Shown here in pieces: positions 20,201-30,100 of a DNA stretch of 64,000 bases (position 1 is its first letter; each line of letters starts with the position of its first letter). The position numbers and the translations under genes are program-made. Location: positions 1,302,001 to 1,366,000 of the forward strand of contig NC_003282.8 in assembly GCF_000002985.6 (NCBI RefSeq), written 5' to 3'. This DNA is from Caenorhabditis elegans (taxonomy: Eukaryota > Nematoda > Chromadorea > Rhabditida > Rhabditidae). The notes beneath the pieces were generated by a model that saw only the letters and a list, made by a program, of their open reading frames with translations, was not told the DNA's origin and did not search any database.

Positions 20201-23200
20201 CTGAAAAAGTACCTACGAAACAATATGGATGACATTATTTCGAGCATTTTGAGAAAAGAGAAGAAGCAGAAAAAAGATGATGGAGAGGAGGAGGATGAAG
20301 AAGCATCGGAAGAGGATGAAGCTTCTGCTGCTGCTGAAAATGGAGAAGAGAAAATGGAGACTGAGCAGAATGGTACTGGAAAATTCGGATTTCCGGGTGA
20401 AAATTGACCCTGAAAGCTTAAAATTCCAGATTTTTCACTGAAAAAGTTCAATTTTCCTACAAAATTTTGGCCAAGGAGCTTAAAAATGACAAAAAAAATA
20501 CCGTTTTTTCTGTGAACATGGCCCGTTTTTATCTGAAAATTCTCTAATTTTTTGAATGCTGCTGGAAAAAATTTCATTTCTTGGTGAAAATTGAAAAAAA
20601 ACGCTGAAAGCTCAAAATTCCCCGAAATTTTGATTGAAATATGAGATTTCCAGCAGCAAAAATTTGCTCTAAAACCCTGAAAATTCCAGATTTTTCACTG
20701 AAAAGTTCAGTTTTTTTTTTTGCAAATCTGCGGCCAAGGAGCTTAAAAATGATTGAAAAAAAGCGGAAAATTCTAACAAAAATTGCTCGTTTTTATCGGA
20801 AAATTTCTAAATTTTAGTGCAAATTTTGTTGAATGGCACGGGAAATTTCAAATTTCCACACGGCGACCAAAAACCGGAAATTTTCTGTCCAAAATTGATG
20901 AAAAATCATCGAAATGAGCAGTTTGAGCAGCTCAAGTGCTCGCAAATATAAAATTTCATTAAAAAATCCGAATTTTCAGACCGATTTTAGAAAAAAAAAT
21001 TGCTAAAAAAGCCAAAAAATGGAAAAAATGCTCAAAATTCCAATAAAAACGTTGAATTCAGCAAACTTTGAGAATTTCTCAGAAACTTTTTTTTTTTTGA
21101 ATTTTCAACCAAAAATTGAATTTTTAAACTCAAATTTATCAGAATTTCAAGAGATTTTTTCACTAAAAATCTCGATTTTTTCCAGAAACCGCCGCCGCCG
21201 CCGCCGCCGAGACCCAAGAAGCCGAAAAAAATGCCCGCCGCTTCACCGGACGTTTTGGCTCATTGAAGAGAACAATGAGCGAACTTTTGAATGATTGGAA
21301 ACAGTCTGGAATATCGAAAATTGTGGATTCGCAAGTATTTGAAGCCCGAATGCTCGAAGCGAATACACTTGACGAAATGAAACGACTTGTCACAGAACTT
21401 GTCACTTCGATTCCTGTTGAATGTGTCATTGAGAAGTTCCCACAGAATGTGGCTATTGCGAAAAGTTCGTAAAAAAAACCCCCGGAGAAATGGTTAAAAC
21501 TGACTGAAAAATCGAATTTTCGAGGCGATTTTCGGTCTAATAGCGAGAAATTCGTTTTTAGATCGAAAAAATGTTGCGGAAAACTGCAGTTTCGTTATAA
21601 AAATGACTAAAAATAGCTGAAATTTCGATGAACAATTTTTGGATTTAAAAAAACAAACTTTTTTCCGAAAAAAATTTGAAAAATTATGAATTTTTTTGAA
21701 TTTTTCGACCTTTTTGATGGGAAAATAGAAAAATTATGGATGTTCCGATTTTTACGGAAATGTTTTTGAATTTTCCTACTTTGTTAATGGAAAAATTGGA
21801 AAAATTATCAATTTTTACCGAAAAATTCGAGAATTTTTGAATTTTTCGACTATTTTATTGGAAAAATGGAAAAATTATGAATTTTCCGATTTTTTCCGAG
21901 CAAAATGCCGAATTTTCAACTACTTTCTTTTATTTTCTCACAAAACCTCAAAATTCTTAGAAAAGCTGAATCAGACTATGAAAATTGGTGCAAAATTTGG
22001 AATTTGTGCGATCTTGTTTAGTTTTCACTAGATTTTGTTTCGAATTTGTCGAAAATTCCTACGTTTAGTCCAAAAACTAGCTAATTTAAGCCTAAAACTG
22101 TCTAAAATTTTCATTTTTCAGCCAAAAGCCAAAAGATGTTCGTCTTTTGCCAAAAAAAAAGGGTAAAACTATGGATTTTCGGCTTTTTTTCCAGAAAAAT
22201 GGAAAATTTTAGGCTTTTCAATTTTTTAAAAAGGAAATTCGACAAATTGTCACAATTTTATGACCTTTCCCAGAAAAATTGGAATTATTAAGCTTTTAAG
22301 ACGTTTTTTTCAGTTTTACTGGCATTTTCTTATTAATCTAGATGAGAGCTTCAATTTAAGTATAAATATGGCGTATTTTACGCAAATTTTAAACAAAATT
22401 GGGTCTCGCCACAAAATTCTACAGTAACCCACAGGTTTTCGTGGTGGGACCCAATTTTTTCAGACTTTGCGCAAAGTAGGTCAAAGTTATACGGTAACTC
22501 GGCAACAATATTGTCTGTGACTTGTGTGTTTCTCTATCCGAATTGATGGTTTGAATAGTGGTATTCTCGGCTGAAACATGCAATAAATACCGTATTCCAA
22601 CCAACAATTTGTGCAATAGAGCACATTTGTCACCGGAGATGCGGAAGCTATGCCCAAATTTTCATTTTTCCGGTGGAAAATAAACTGGTGAAATCCGGTG
22701 ACAAATTTGGAATTTGTGCGATTTTAGTTAATCTGGTGTTAATATTCGCTACATTTTGTTTAAAAGTTTTCGAAAATTCATAGGCTTCAGGGGGTTAAAA
22801 ACTAGCTAGTTTAGGCTGAAAACTGTCCAAATTTGAATTTTACAAATTTTGATGAAAATATGTCAAATTAGGCGAAAATTAGCAGAAAATTCGGAAAATA
22901 ACTAGATTTTCAAAGTCAAAATTTAACTTTTTTTTTGCATTTTCCAGAGTGCTTCTCCCATCTAAAAATGCCACGTTTCTGCCGTCGTGTACAGGAAGCT
23001 TCAAATGCATCCTGTCTTCACATGCTTCTAGCCTATTTTGATGCCCGAATCGACCAACAACGTACACTTCCAGAACTTTCATGTCAAGTGTGCCGCCGGA
23101 AGACTGGAACCGAGAGGAAGCTGATGTGTAAGCAGTGTTCTACAGTATTCCATTACGGTTGTCATCGTCCAACGATTAGTCGAGCTCTTTTCGAAGAGGA

Positions 23201-25657
23201 AGGCTTCAAGGAGGGATGGTGGTGTGCAAAGTGTACTAAGGAAGATCGTAGAAGGCAACTATCGGAAGCTAAGGAGGATCTTCGACAGAAGGAAGAAGGT
23301 GGAGGGGATGAAGAAGATCATCATGGAAGTGGTGAATCTGACGATGAGGATGAGGAGGATATTGTTGAAGAAGAGACTCGAGGAAGATCTGCTAAACGAA
23401 AGGCCAACGCTGCAATGCGAGATGTGCTTGAATTTGAGGGAGTGCTGAGGCAGACGCCTGCCCCGCCACCGCCGAAGCGGCAGAAGACCGTTGTTGTGCC
23501 GGTAAGGGTGAAAATTGGATGGAAATTCTGGCGAAAAACTGGGTTTTACTGGATTTTTTCCCAAAAAAATTGGAAAAATTATGGATTTTAGAAAAACAAA
23601 GGAAAAAACGGAAAATATAGAACTTTCGACAACTTTTTTCCGAAAAAAATTGATTGAACAATTTAGGACTTTTCCGACTTTTTATGGAAAAAAATTCAAA
23701 AAATTATGGTTCTTTTCCGATTTTTACGAATATATTGGAAATTTTTTGGATTTTGGAAAAACAAAGGAAAAAACGGAAAATATAGGATTTTCGACTTTTT
23801 TTTTCCGAAAAAAGTCAATTTTTGGTTCTTTCCTTTTTTTTCAGGAAAAAATTGGAAAATTTCTGGGTTTTCCCGACTTTTTATGAAAAAAATTCAAAAA
23901 TTTTGGATTTTTCAGTTTTTTTCCGGAGAAAGAGCAAAAATTTGGGGTTTGCCGGATTTTTTCCGACGAAAATTGGAAAAATTATGGATTTTTCCGATTT
24001 TTTCCGAAAAAAACGGAACATTTTAGGTCTTTTCCGACTTTTTATGGAAAAAAAATTCAAAAAATTATGGTTCTTTTCCGATTTTTACGAATATATTGGA
24101 AAATTTCTGGATTTTTCGATTTTTTTTTCCGGAAAAATTGACCAATTTTTAGTTTTTTCACCCTCTTTTCCAGAGAAAAATTGGAAAAAAAACTGATTTG
24201 CTACCGAAGAAATTGAAAAAATTATGGATTTTTCGACTTTTTTTCAGAAAAAATTGGAATATTTTTGAATTTTGGAAGATTCGTCTAAAATTAGAAATTT
24301 TTCGAAAATATCTATTCCCAAATTTTCCATTTGTTGAGCAAAATTTTGTGAGTTTTGCGAAAAACTGGGTTTTACTGGATTTTTTCCCAAAAAAATTGGA
24401 AAAATTATGGATTTTAGAAAAACAAAGGAAAAAACGACGGAAAATATAGAATTTTCGACTTTTTTCCGAAAAAAAATTGAACAATTTTTGGTTCTTTCCA
24501 TTTTTCTTTTCCGGAAAAAAGGTCAATTTTTGGGTTTTCTAACTGTTTTACCAAAAAATTGGAAATTTTTTGATTTTGGAAAAACAAATGAAAAAACGGA
24601 AAATATAGGATTTTAGACTTAAAAAAAATCAATTTTTGGTTCTTTCCATTTTTTTTTTTGCCGGAAAAAATTGGAAAATTTCTGAGTTTTCCCGACTTTT
24701 TATGAAAAAAATTCAAAAATTTTGGATTTTTCAGTTTTTTTCCGGAAATATTAAACAATTTTTTTTCTCACCCTTTTTTTCAGAGAAAAATTGGCAAAAA
24801 AAAACTGATTTGTTACGGAAGAAATTGACAAAAAATAGATTTTTCGACTTTATTTCCGGAAAAAATTGAAAATGTTTGGATTTTTTGGAAGATTCGTCTA
24901 AAATTAGAAATTTTCAGCCAATAAAATTTAGACAATTTCTCGAAAATATATGTATTTCCAAATGTTCCTTTTTTTTGAGCAAAAACTTGTGAATTTTCAT
25001 TCAATTTGTCCAGAAAATCAATTTTTCCGTAATTTTTCCGCTACTTTGAAAAAAAATTAGGTCTAACAAAAACCTACAGTAACCCACAGGTTTTCGTGGC
25101 GGGACCCAATTTTTTAGACATTGCGCAAAGTAGGACAAAGTTATACTGAACTAAATTTCCCTGTATATTGTCTGTGACTTGTGTGTTTCTCTATCCGAAT
25201 TGATGGTTTGAATAGTGGTATTCTCGGCTGAAACATGCAATAAATACCGTATTCCAACTAACAATTTGTGCAATAGAGCACATTTGTCACCGGGGATGCG
25301 GAAGCTATGCCCAATTTTTCAATTTTTTGTTAAAAACTTGAGAATTTTTCCAGAAAATCAATTTTTCCAAATTTTCAGGAAGTGCTGGAGCTGTTCAACT
25401 CGATCGAACGTGCCAATCCTCGACTCTACAAGACCCTGCAACAAATTCCCGGCCAATCCCGTTCGACACGTAACGCTCAACACGAGAATCGCTCTCTGCC
25501 GGATATTGAGCAAGATTTGGACGTTTACACGTCTGCCGAGCAGCTTCACGAGCATTTGAGCCAATTCTTCCGTCATGCACGTGGATACATTGAGACTCAT
25601 AACCCAAGAAAGTTGGATGATCTTGATGAGCTCATTTCTGAACTCAATTTTATGTGA
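8224..25657 (+). CDS. BAZ/ACF1/WSTF-like chromatin remodelling subunit (DDT, WHIM, PHD)
   Basis: Nuclear protein that probably partners an ISWI ATPase. Exons: 8224-8294, 8598-8659, 8742-8798, 8897-9077, 10127-10400, 11021-11416, 13287-13523, 14880-15131, 16078-16587, 18135-18425, 19063-19166, 20092-20372, 21186-21464, 22948-23501, 25379-25657; 3828 nt, 1275 residues, in frame throughout. Order: Lys/Glu coiled coil in exon 6 (residues about 216-347, after a TPRGAPR stretch); DDT domain in exon 8 (about 427-510); acidic linker; WHIM-type segments in exons 9-10 ending HIGNDRHLRKYYWF; acidic tract; C4HC3 PHD finger in exon 14 (CQVCRRK through WWCAKC, about 1045-1095); and a short C-terminal domain in the place where relatives have a bromodomain, which I cannot confirm as one. 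The donor after exon 13 (GTTCGT) is weak but is the one that keeps frame. Introns are long and repeat-filled. ACF1/BAZ1 versus WSTF assignment is unresolved. Confidence 0.9.
8503..8524 (+). repeat. GTGCAAGCGCGCCCCATTG motif in intron 1
   Basis: A GC-rich 20-mer in AT-rich intron. A closely similar form (ATGCAAGTGCGCTCCATCGC) lies at 26919-26938, upstream of the DENND6 gene. I recognise it as a recurrent short C. elegans repeat, from memory; its function is unknown. Confidence 0.4.
9721..9777 (+). pseudogene. relic duplicate of the start of exon 5 of the BAZ-like gene
   Basis: Fifty-seven bases matching the acceptor and first codons of exon 5 (10119-10174): both read TCAATTTTCAG, then AAAAAAGGGTCT, TCAGTGG and GAAAAT at corresponding places. 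One base is missing next to the acceptor, so splicing here would shift the frame. It looks like a decayed local duplication about 400 bp upstream of the true exon. Confidence 0.75.
11480..12110. repeat. degenerate long-period repeat in intron 6
   Basis: AT-rich intron made of diverged copies of a unit about 235 bp long (compare 11505-11640 with 11745-11890, both containing TATTTTGACT, AGAATTCGG-like and TTTTTG segments in the same order). No open frame of substance. Confidence 0.5.
12742..13228 (+). repeat. left arm of inverted repeat flanking exon 7
   Basis: Runs from GCTAAAACCATCAG to TTCTGCGT. Its reverse complement lies at 13850-14337, on the other side of exon 7 (13287-13523). The arm is itself imperfectly palindromic about position 13000, so it can fold alone or pair with its partner. 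Confidence 0.85.
13850..14337 (-). repeat. right arm of inverted repeat flanking exon 7
   Basis: Partner of 12742-13228; the outer end reads GGCCTATTTCATC to CTGATGGTTTTAGC, complementary to the outer end of the left arm. About 330 bases separate this arm from the end of exon 7. Confidence 0.85.
15200..16000. repeat. degenerate TTTTAGCTGAAAATC tandem array, intron 8
   Basis: About twenty loosely conserved units of 35-45 bp built on AGCTGAAAATCTGCCAAATT. Purely intronic, with no coding potential seen. Confidence 0.7.
17112..17899. repeat. large intronic hairpin: 381-bp arms, 26-base loop
   Basis: Left arm 17112-17492 and right arm 17519-17899 are reverse complements that stay in register around a centre at 17505.5: CTAAATTTTAACCC on the left faces GGGTTAAAATTTTGG on the right, and GAAGGAAAATAGC faces GCTATTTTCCGTC across the loop. 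Mismatches are few and indels are absent or balanced. It lies in the 1.5-kb intron between exons 9 and 10. Confidence 0.9.
18440..18940. repeat. about 140-bp tandem repeat, four units, intron 10
   Basis: AACGGCTTGAAAATC followed by TTTCAGGCTGAAATAGGCC-type sequence recurs near 18453, 18597, 18742 and 18873, spacing about 131-145 bases. Units also share a TCGAAAATGGGTT segment. Confidence 0.75.
22350..22491. mobile_element. palindromic MITE-like element with GGGTCTCGCCAC core
   Basis: Arms of about 55 bp: AGTATAAATATGGCG...GGGTCTCGCCAC on the left is matched, inverted, by GTGGTGGGACCC...AAAGTTATAC on the right, around CTACAGTAACCCAC. Related palindromes occur at 25058-25150, 27698-27800, 28362-28500, 32000-32117 and 56926-56978. 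The family is usually directly next to a 139-bp repeat. Confidence 0.75.
22517..22655 (-). repeat. 139-bp dispersed repeat, copy 4
   Basis: In intron 13 of the plus-strand BAZ-like gene; antisense to the host. Immediately downstream of the MITE-like palindrome. Confidence 0.95.
23520..24900. repeat. degenerate TTTCCGAAAAAATTGGAAAAATTATGG array, intron 14
   Basis: About 1.4 kb of imperfect 60-100-bp units. A longer block, GCGAAAAACTGGGTTTTACTGG onward, recurs at about 23531 and 24358. Several frames are open by composition only. Confidence 0.75.
25058..25150. mobile_element. MITE-like palindrome, degenerate left arm
   Basis: Carries CCTACAGTAACCCACAGG and TTTTCGTGGCGGGACCC; the left GGGTCTCGCCAC has decayed to AGGTCTAAC. 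Directly upstream of dispersed repeat copy 5. Confidence 0.65.
25174..25312 (-). repeat. 139-bp dispersed repeat, copy 5
   Basis: Last intron of the BAZ-like gene, 66 bases before the final exon; antisense to the host. Confidence 0.95.
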
Positions 25658-27162
25658 TTTATTTCGGAATACACTGAAAAATCTTCTTTTTTTTTTGAAA
25701 GTGTATCATTTTTATTGTGAAAAGTGTCCTAAAATGCAGTTGAAATGTTGAAAAATCGGTTTTTTAAATTAAAAATTTAAATTTTCGGAATTTTTTCCCA
25801 AAAAAATTGAATATTTTAAATTTTCCGATTTTTTTTCCAAAAAATTCGAATTTTTCAAATAAAAATTTCCAAAAATATGAATTTAATTTTTTTTTTGAAA
25901 AAATTCGAAATTTTTCGACTTTTATTTGCAAATTTGGAGATTTTTCCAGTTTTCGCAGAATTTTTTGATATTTTTTCTACATTTTTTACTTTTTTCCCTA
26001 TTTTCTCACTATTTAATCCCAAAAAAAACTATCAATTTCTTATTTTTCTCACTTTTTCACAGATTCTCCAAATTTTCCTGTCCCTTTAAGATTTTTTTTC
26101 ACCCCCCGGCAACGAGTTTTGGCATTTTTTTGAAATTTTTCATCATGGCATTCGATCATTTTATCTAATTTATTGTAATTTTTTGGGTGAGAACCCCCTC
26201 ATTTTTCGATTGTAAAACGTTGAAATAAAGTTGGCACACGTAATAATGAAGTTACAGTAATCCAGCGGTGGGTCTCGAGTGGAAAACTTGGAAATTTTGA
26301 AATTTCCGGTTATTTTTTGCTGGAAATTGTAGGTTTTCAATGGAAAGAATTCAATTTGAAGTGAATTTCACAAAGAATTCGAAAACATGGAAAATACACA
26401 AATTCCGGAAATTTTCTGGGTCTCGAGTGTAAAACTTCAAAAATTTGAATTTCCAGGTTAATTTCGCTGATAAAGACAACTTTTCTGGTGAGAAACTCGC
26501 GACTTAGGATGAAAATTGTGGTAAATATTCAACAATTTTGGAATTTTTTGGGTCTCGAGTGGAAAATACAAAAATAATTAGATTTTTCGATTATTTTATT
26601 CTAAACATTGTGTTATAATCGTTTAAACAAACCATTTGCTTAATTTTAACGACAATTTTCGTTAAAAATATCTAAATTAAGCTTGAAAACATTTTTTTTT
26701 AACAGAAAAAACATTTGCGCGTCAATTAAAGTGTATTGTATGCAATGCGTACTTTTTCGCTTACCGTAGTTAGCACATATTTAAATAGACATTCAATTTG
26801 AATTATTCGTGAAATTCATTTGTTTGGTATAATCTATCTGATTTCAAATCTTGCTTAAACTTTCGGATTCGGCTGAAAATCCCCCGAAAATCCCCTGAAA
26901 ATCGGTTAAAACCAAAACAATGCAAGTGCGCTCCATCGCACCACCGAGAGAGCACGCATTCCGTGGAGTGCGCGAGATGACGAGAGAGACGGAACCGGTT
27001 TCTTTGTTCGTTTTTGCCGATTTTGCGCCGTTTTTCATGAATTTTCCAGTTTTTTTCGCTGAAAATCAGCTAATTTATCGATTTTCTCACCATTTTTACC
27101 CTAAAAATCTTGAAAATCCACCTAAAAAGCACAGAAAACCTGGAATCTTGAAAATTTTCAGA
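25658..27162. other. intergenic, BAZ-like 3'UTR to DENND6 start
   Basis: AT-rich 3'UTR to about 26250, then three loosely repeated blocks beginning GGGTCTCGAGTGGAAAA (26275, 26407, 26551), then the DENND6 5' region with a GC-richer patch at 26919-26998. The roughly 900-base gap after the poly(A) signal argues against an operon. Confidence 0.6.
26224..26229 (+). terminator. AATAAA poly(A) signal of the BAZ-like gene
   Basis: Canonical hexamer about 565 bases after the stop codon, the first exact AATAAA downstream of the gene on this strand that I see. Confidence 0.6.
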
Positions 27163-30100
27163 ATGGAGCCGGATATTGAGCCATGGGACCGGTTTCGCGA
27201 CTGGCTTCACTGCATTTGTGTGGTCACGTTTGATTTGGAGCTTGGACAGGCGTTGGAAGTGAGGATTTGCAGAAAAACTGAAAAAAAAATGCAGAAAAAT
27301 CAAAAAATCCCGGATTTTCTGACTTTTCGCTGCGAGACCCGGAAATTTTCGCATTTTTTAAAATGATTAATGTGATTATACTCAAATCAAAGCTCTCGAC
27401 GAGCTGAGCACGATTTTGACAAAAAAAAAATCTGGTTTTTTCAGGTAATCTACCCAGGAGACGCAATTCTATCGAACACTGAAAAAATCAATATCTGCTA
27501 TTTGGCATTTCCAGACTCGAATTCCAGTAATGCACGAGACACAAATTTTCATTTCAGGATACGCAGGTGATTTTTTGAGATTAAAAATTTCGGAAAAAAA
27601 TATTTTTTTTTCAAATTTTGAGAAAAAATTTTTTTGGCTGAAATCTGAAAATTTGCGAGTGATTTCCGTGTTCAGCTCACCGAGAGCTTTGATTTAAGTA
27701 TAATTATGACCTACTTTGCTGAATTTTGAAGAAAATTGGGTTTTCGTGGCGGGACCCAACTTTTTTCAAATTTCAGCAAACTAGGTCATGTTTATACTCA
27801 TTTTGAAGCTTTAAGTGAGCTGAATTCAATGCAAATACTCAAAATTAAAAATTTTCAGAGCAATCAGTGACGTCAGAGACTGCCAAAAGTCGTTTGTCGA
27901 CAAATCTCCGACGTCTCTACCCTTTGATACACACTATTTATACGGTTTTGTGCATTTTCGGCAATGCAAAGACCCGACAATTCATCGAGGATATTATCAG
28001 AAGGTTCATAACCGGAACGCAATAAAATTGGCGAAAATTTGAGTGAAAATTCGAGTTTTTCCCCGCTAAAATTCACTTTTTTCCGGAAAAATGGAACAAT
28101 TTTTAGTATTTTCCCCTTTTTTTTGGAAAAAACGGAATTTTTTAAATGTTCGTCTTTTGCCAAAAAAAGGGTAAAACTATGGATTGTCGGCTTTTTTTCC
28201 AGAAAAATGGAAAATTTTAGGCTTTTCAATTTTTTAAAAAGGAAATTCGACAAATTGTCACAATTTTATGACCTTTCCCAGAAAAATTGGAATTATTAAG
28301 CTTTTAAGACGTTTTTTTCAGTTTTACTGGCATTTTCTTATTAATCTAGATGAGAGCTTCAATTTAAGTATAAATATGGCGTATTTTACGCAAATTTTAA
28401 ACAAAATTGGGTCTCGTCACAAAATTCTACAGTAACCCACAGGTTTTCGTGGTGGGACCCAATTTTTTCAGACTTTGCGCAAAGTAGGTCAAAGTTATAC
28501 GGTAACTCGAAAACAATATTGTCTGTGACTTGTGTGTTTTTCTATCCGAATTGATGGTTTGAATAGTGGTATTCTCGGCTGAAATATGCAATAAATACCG
28601 TTTTCCAACCAACAATTCGGTGCAATAGAGCACATTTGTCACCGGGGATGCGGAAGCTATGCCCAAATTTTCATTTAGCGCGGAAATTTGGCTGTTTTCG
28701 GGTGTAAAGTAGAAAATTTGGAAATTTCGACATTAAAATTTATTATAAAATTTGAAAAAAAAACCCATAAAAACCCTTTTTTCTGACAATTTTCTGTTTT
28801 TTTTAAATCCCAGTTTCCGAGGAAAGCTATAAATTTGGGTACGGTAACTCGGAATTTATGATGTTTTTTTTTTAAGCTGTAAAAACTGAAAAATTCTGCT
28901 CAATTTCCAATTTTTTGTTGAAAACCTAGTGGTTTCTTGGATTGTTCTAATTTTTAATCAAAATCCTGCTGAAAATTAGAATTTTTAGCTTTTCCGCTTG
29001 TTTTTCGGAATTTTTTGTGGCTTTTTCCAGGTAAAAAATCCGTTTTTTACGGAAAAAACGGCAAATTTTTGAATTTTTCGATGTTTTTCCCATGAAAATC
29101 AAAAAATTTGTATTTTTTGTTTTTTTTATAGGAAATTCGAATAGTTTTTTTTTTCGTGGCGAGACCCAACTTTTTCAGACTTTGCGCAAAGTAGGTCAAA
29201 ATTGAACGGCAACTGAACTGAATTTCCCTATATATTGTCTGTGACTTGTGTGTTTCTCTATCCGAATTGATGGTTTGAATAGTGGTATTCTCGGCTGAAA
29301 TATGCAATAAATACCGTATTCCAACCAACAATTTGTGCAATAGAGCACATTTGTCACTAGAGATGCGGAAGCTATGCCCAAATTTTCCATTTCTCAGCCT
29401 GAAAACTTGGCTGAAAATCCATTCCTTTTTTTTTTTAGCTAATTTTCTATTTCCAGAGCATCGTCCTAATGTCAGTGCTCCCACTGTTTTCCTTGTTCTA
29501 CTCAGTTACCGCCCGCATCGCTGAGCATTTTTTTGAAAGTGGAGAAGCAGCAATTGAAGCAGGTAGCCGCCACCTGAAATTGGAAAAAAAAACTAAAATT
29601 TTCTGAAATTTTCCAGCCTGCCATCACATTGACACGTGGCAACAGCCGCACGCTGGTCGGACTATTGAGTTACCGTTGCTCGGTACTTTAATCAGTTGCC
29701 GCCTACCGGCCGCCTGTGATCTACCATATGAATTCCGGCTTGATGGACATGTTGAGGTAGCTAAAATTGGAAAAAATTGGAAAAAAAAAACTCGAAAAAT
29801 TGAACATTTTTGGTCTGAAAAAATGTCCGGAATCTATCAGAAAATTGAAATAAATAGAGAATTGTGAAATTTTTAGCCGAAAAATTCTTATTTCTAGATA
29901 TTTTTTGAAGAATATTCCAATGATGTTCCAGAATCTTTGAATTTTTTTTTAAATTTAAGAAAATCACAAAAATTTCAGAATTTTAATTCTATAAGTTTTC
30001 GAAAAAGAAAATTTCTTCAAAAAATCAGAAAATATGCTGAAAATTAACGAAAAATTGGAGATAATTTATTACAAAAATTTTCAGAAATTAAAAAAACAAA

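Larger units (their letters stand above)
22136..22666 (+). repeat. 530-bp segmental duplication (partner 28146-28675)
   Basis: Starts ATGTTCGTCTTTTGCC and ends with dispersed repeat copy 4. The same sequence, nearly identical and in the same orientation, sits 6 kb away in intron 3 of the DENND6 gene, ending with copy 6. Confidence 0.9.
28525..29391. repeat. inverted segmental duplication, right copy (partner 4549-5417)
   Basis: About 867 bp that reads as the reverse complement of the helicase intron block. Because the host genes are on opposite strands, the inversion leaves the embedded repeats antisense to both hosts. Confidence 0.85.

Noticed and set aside
23515..24758. Many Phe/Lys/Asn-rich open frames in the last long intron of the BAZ-like gene
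   Set aside because: Low-complexity AT-rich tandem repeats with no start context, splice sites in phase or recognisable domain.
25658..27163. BAZ-like and DENND6 genes as an operon
   Set aside because: The gap from poly(A) signal to the next start is about 930 bases, far longer than the usual 100 or so, and the trans-splice-type acceptor at the downstream gene is also common for monocistronic genes.
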